This document shows, piece after piece, positions 7,745 to 9,622 of a stretch of 9,622 nt of DNA. The position numbers and the translations under genes are program-made. The notes beneath the pieces are model-generated. The model was not told where the DNA came from. It did no database searches and saw nothing but the letters and a program-made list of their open reading frames with translations. The stretch is from Lentimicrobium sp. (lineage in GTDB: Bacteria; Bacteroidota; Bacteroidia; Bacteroidales; Lentimicrobiaceae). The stretch is from the NCBI GenBank assembly GCA_013336205.1, contig JAAXUD010000067.1, forward strand, positions 1 to 9,622, in the 5' to 3' direction. Positions within the stretch are counted from its first letter, which is position 1. The number at the start of each line of letters is the position of its first letter.

Positions 7745-7790
7745 CTTCTTTCTTTTTACTTTTTACTTTAGACTTTCTACTTTTCTCTAT
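7745..7790. repeat. Pyrimidine-rich tract with short tandem CTTTTTA-type repeats
   Basis: About 45 bases of almost pure T and C on the plus strand, containing imperfect repeats of an ACTTT unit (TTTTTAC twice, then ACTTTAGACTTTCTACTTTTC). It separates the two terminator-like hairpins after dnaK. There is no coding potential; it is probably low-complexity spacer, possibly serving as the U-rich tail of the preceding hairpin. Confidence 0.4.
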
Positions 7791-7817
7791 GATCTTCTGC
7801 ATGAAATTTGCAGTAAA

Positions 7818-7847
7818 AAAAAGGCAATCAGTAATGGTTGCCTTTTT
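7818..7847. terminator. Strong intrinsic terminator, symmetrical on both strands
   Basis: GGCAATC (7823-7829) pairs with GGTTGCC (7836-7842), seven pairs with one T-G wobble, loop AGTAAT. A run of A directly before the stem and five T directly after it extend the pairing and supply the U-tract. The A-run gives the opposite strand the same structure, so it could stop transcription both ways. It ends the dnaK unit and insulates the next gene, whose ATG is 63 bp further on. A smaller hairpin, CTGCA (7797-7801) with TGCAG (7809-7813), lies just upstream. Confidence 0.8.
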
Positions 7848-7850
7848 ATA

Positions 7851-7880
7851 TTTGAGAATTCACTGGTTTATGTTTATTTG
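7851..7880 (+). promoter_or_regulatory. Weak candidate promoter for the 518-residue exported protein gene
   Basis: TTTG at 7851-7854 is followed after 18 bp by TTTATTTG at 7873-7880, which matches TAnnTTTG at five of its six fixed positions. Its placement is right: directly after the terminator and about 30 bases before the ATG at 7910. TAACTTTA at 7881-7888 and TATATTTG at 7847-7854 are competing near or exact matches, so the precise site is uncertain. Confidence 0.3.
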
Positions 7881-7909
7881 TAACTTTACGCTTTACACCT
7901 GCTCTTGAT

Positions 7910-9466
7910 ATGACAAACGCTCAGTTCCGGCTTTTTTTCTTTCTGATTTTTCTAAGTTCATTTACTTCAGTATTTGCACAGGTCAATAAGCCTGTCAGGC
8001 TTGAGATTCCGGTAAAGGATGATTCTGAGATTTATAAAGTGGTGCCCTGTGATCAAAACGGTGTAATGATCATTTACCTGAGTTCAGAAACCGATGAATC
8101 AGGACATTTGATCTGGATAACCGCTTTACTTGACCGTAACCTGAAAGAAATATGGCGCAAACCAGTTTCATTGCCACGGGGATTTGGTCTTGCCGAAGCC
8201 CTTTATTCCAATAATCATTTTATTGGATTCTGGTATTCACTGAAAGGAAATACCGGGGATAACCTTCGGATAGTAGATATTCAGGTAGCGGATACAACCA
8301 AGCGTGAGGTCGCCTATACAGTTCCGGAAAAAGCAGAGCTTTCGCACTTTGGTATTTGTGAACATTTTGCGCTTGCCGGTCTCAATACAAAGGATAATCA
8401 ATCTCTTTTTATCAGGTACGATATACAGTCAGGAAATATTACCGCTCTAAATCAGGAGATTGAGGGAAGCGTTGTCATCGAATCCATGAACATAAATCCT
8501 GAATCAGGCATGGTTTCTGCCATTCTCAGAACAACTGGTTCGGCTAAAAAACGAGGTTATTATCTGGTGAAGACCGACAGGAACGGGCAGAAAATCAGTC
8601 AAATGAAGTTGAGTAAGTTTGATGATTCCAATATGGTTAATACCGCGTTTGCCTATAAGATTGATAGCAGAACCGACCTGATTATTGGTTCTTATGGAAA
8701 AAGCAGCCGGACAAAAAATGTTAATGGCTTTGAAACAACCGGAGTAGCATCCACAGGTTTCTTCTCTATTATAATACAAGACAATATTGAAATCAGTGGT
8801 TCAGCCTATGAGTTTTCCGATTTTCAGAATTTCTACCGTTACCTGAGGAGGCCATCTGACCTGAGTATGCGACGCAGCACCAGCAAGGCTGAAAAGGGAA
8901 GCAAAGATTATTCTGTAGATTATGACCTGCTGGCACACGATGTTTTCAAATGGAAAGATAGTTATGTTTTTATTGCGGAAGCCTATTATCCTGAATACAG
9001 GACAGTTACAACGATGGTTTATGATTACTATGGTCGCCCCTATCCATCTACCTACTCGGTTTTCGAGGGATTCCGCTATCTTACCACCTTTATTGCCGGC
9101 TTTGATTCCACTGGCAATATGAAATGGAACAACGATCTGGAGTTACAGAATATGCTTTCACAGGAGCTCAGGCAAAAAGTGCTTGCCTGGGAAGACACAG
9201 ATGGATTGGTTTTATCCTATACCTACGATGCAAAAATTGCTTCAAAGCTATTGACCGATGGCTTATCAGCCAGCAGTAGTGTTTCTAATACAGAGATTGC
9301 TTCCCTCAGTTCACGAGATAAAGTTTACAGCGATGCAAACAGCAATATTGTTTCCTGGTATGGCAATTACTTTCTCGTTTATGGATATCAGAATATCAGG
9401 AATAGTTATCAATCGAGCAGGAATAATAAAAACGTTTTCTATCTGAATAAGATTGCCTTCAGATAA
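7910..9466 (+). CDS. Exported protein of unknown function with tyrosine-rich segment
   Basis: I do not recognise this 518-residue protein. Residues 1-23 are a clear signal peptide (FFFLIFLSSFTSVFA, cleavage before Gln24) with no lipobox cysteine, so the mature protein is periplasmic or secreted. The body is beta-rich with repeated short segments such as DRNLKEIWRKP (75-85), KTDRNGQKISQMKL (221-234) and FDSTGNMKWNNDL (398-410), the 'report a value, then compare' pattern common in beta-propellers, but no PD40, Kelch or NHL signature is clean. Two odd parts stand out: a basic, charged stretch at about 310-332 (RYLRRPSDLSMRRSTSKAEK) and a tyrosine-rich stretch at 359-390 with nine Tyr in 32 residues. 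A Ser-rich segment is near 453-468. No type IX sorting domain or barrel end is evident at the C-terminus (FYLNKIAFR). A strong terminator upstream separates it from dnaK, so there is no operon partner to suggest a role. Confidence 0.85.
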   Translation: MTNAQFRLFFFLIFLSSFTSVFAQVNKPVRLEIPVKDDSEIYKVVPCDQNGVMIIYLSSETDESGHLIWITALLDRNLKEIWRKPVSLPRGFGLAEALYSNNHFIGFWYSLKGNTGDNLRIVDIQVADTTKREVAYTVPEKAELSHFGICEHFALAGLNTKDNQSLFIRYDIQSGNITALNQEIEGSVVIESMNINPESGMVSAILRTTGSAKKRGYYLVKTDRNGQKISQMKLSKFDDSNMVNTAFAYKIDSRTDLIIGSYGKSSRTKNVNGFETTGVASTGFFSIIIQDNIEISGSAYEFSDFQNFYRYLRRPSDLSMRRSTSKAEKGSKDYSVDYDLLAHDVFKWKDSYVFIAEAYYPEYRTVTTMVYDYYGRPYPSTYSVFEGFRYLTTFIAGFDSTGNMKWNNDLELQNMLSQELRQKVLAWEDTDGLVLSYTYDAKIASKLLTDGLSASSSVSNTEIASLSSRDKVYSDANSNIVSWYGNYFLVYGYQNIRNSYQSSRNNKNVFYLNKIAFR

Positions 9467-9567
9467 TCACTTTATTTTATTTTTACCCATAAAATTCCTG
9501 TAGTAGCAAAAGCCGGAGAGTATTGGTTAAGATCCTCCGAAAGAATAAAAACTAAAAGCATCTGCAT

Positions 9568-9621
9568 TTATAGTTGAGCAAAAAGCATATCAATCAGTCT
9601 TTTTGTATACTGATAATCTGC
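9568..9621 (-). CDS. Possible 3' end of a convergent minus-strand gene cut by the window edge
   Basis: On the minus strand one frame stays open from the right edge to a TAA at 9570-9568, giving 17 residues ending RLIDMLFAQL. The other two minus frames stop within about 40 bases of the edge. The peptide would be a plausible protein C-terminus, but 17 codons is too short to prove coding. The remaining sequence from 9467 to 9567 holds no gene; CGGAG (9514-9518) and CTCCG (9535-9539) could form a small hairpin between the convergent ends. Confidence 0.22.
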   Translation of the reverse strand, partial: ADYQYTKRLIDMLFAQL

Positions 9622-9622
9622 T

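Noticed and set aside
8504..8779. 91-codon minus-strand open frame
   Set aside because: It is antisense to the exported 518-residue protein, which has a full signal peptide and a long continuous frame.
1..9622. A defence, secretion or biosynthetic gene cluster
   Set aside because: The genes are housekeeping (panB, pseudouridine synthase, dnaK) or isolated exported proteins. No set of neighbouring genes shares a pathway or has effector and regulator partners.

Overview
The window looks like chromosome from a member of the Bacteroidota (Bacteroidetes), probably free-living or environmental. The evidence is a moderate-to-low GC content, exported proteins ending their signal peptides in Ala-Gln, a lipoprotein with acidic residues right after the lipobox cysteine, weak or absent Shine-Dalgarno sequences, and promoter-like sites of the TTTG / TAnnTTTG type used by the Bacteroidota primary sigma factor. 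The species cannot be named from this window.

Left half, all on the minus strand (transcribed right to left): panB (ketopantoate hydroxymethyltransferase, pantothenate/CoA synthesis), then a short RluA-family RNA pseudouridine synthase, then a large exported protein that runs off the left edge. This last gene covers positions 1-2212 and is easy to miss because it has a non-ATG start and no stop inside the window. It combines a signal peptide, a gluzincin-type zinc peptidase domain (HEYRH plus WFLEGD), a TolB/PD40-like beta-propeller and the beginning of what looks like an outer-membrane beta-barrel. Gaps of about 110 and 70 bp would allow one transcript from a good promoter upstream of panB, but the three functions are not obviously related.

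Middle: a 569-bp divergent gap (3916-4484) holds the panB promoter with an overlapping inverted repeat, a stretch of about 100 bp resembling a dispersed repeat (ACTTCGGCAAGCTCAG and partial copies), and a promoter for the rightward genes.

Right half, all on the plus strand: a surface-type lipoprotein of unknown function, dnaK (complete Hsp70, 639 aa from the conserved start) and an exported 518-aa protein of unknown function with a tyrosine-rich segment. Small hairpins separate these genes: three between the lipoprotein gene and dnaK, and three after dnaK, the last being a clear intrinsic terminator. They are therefore more likely separate transcription units than one operon. The last 156 bp hold no complete gene, only a possible 3' end of a convergent minus-strand gene.

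No defence system, mobile element, CRISPR array, tRNA or rRNA was recognised. The window is mostly housekeeping genes plus three poorly characterised exported proteins; the peptidase-propeller-barrel protein is the most unusual item.
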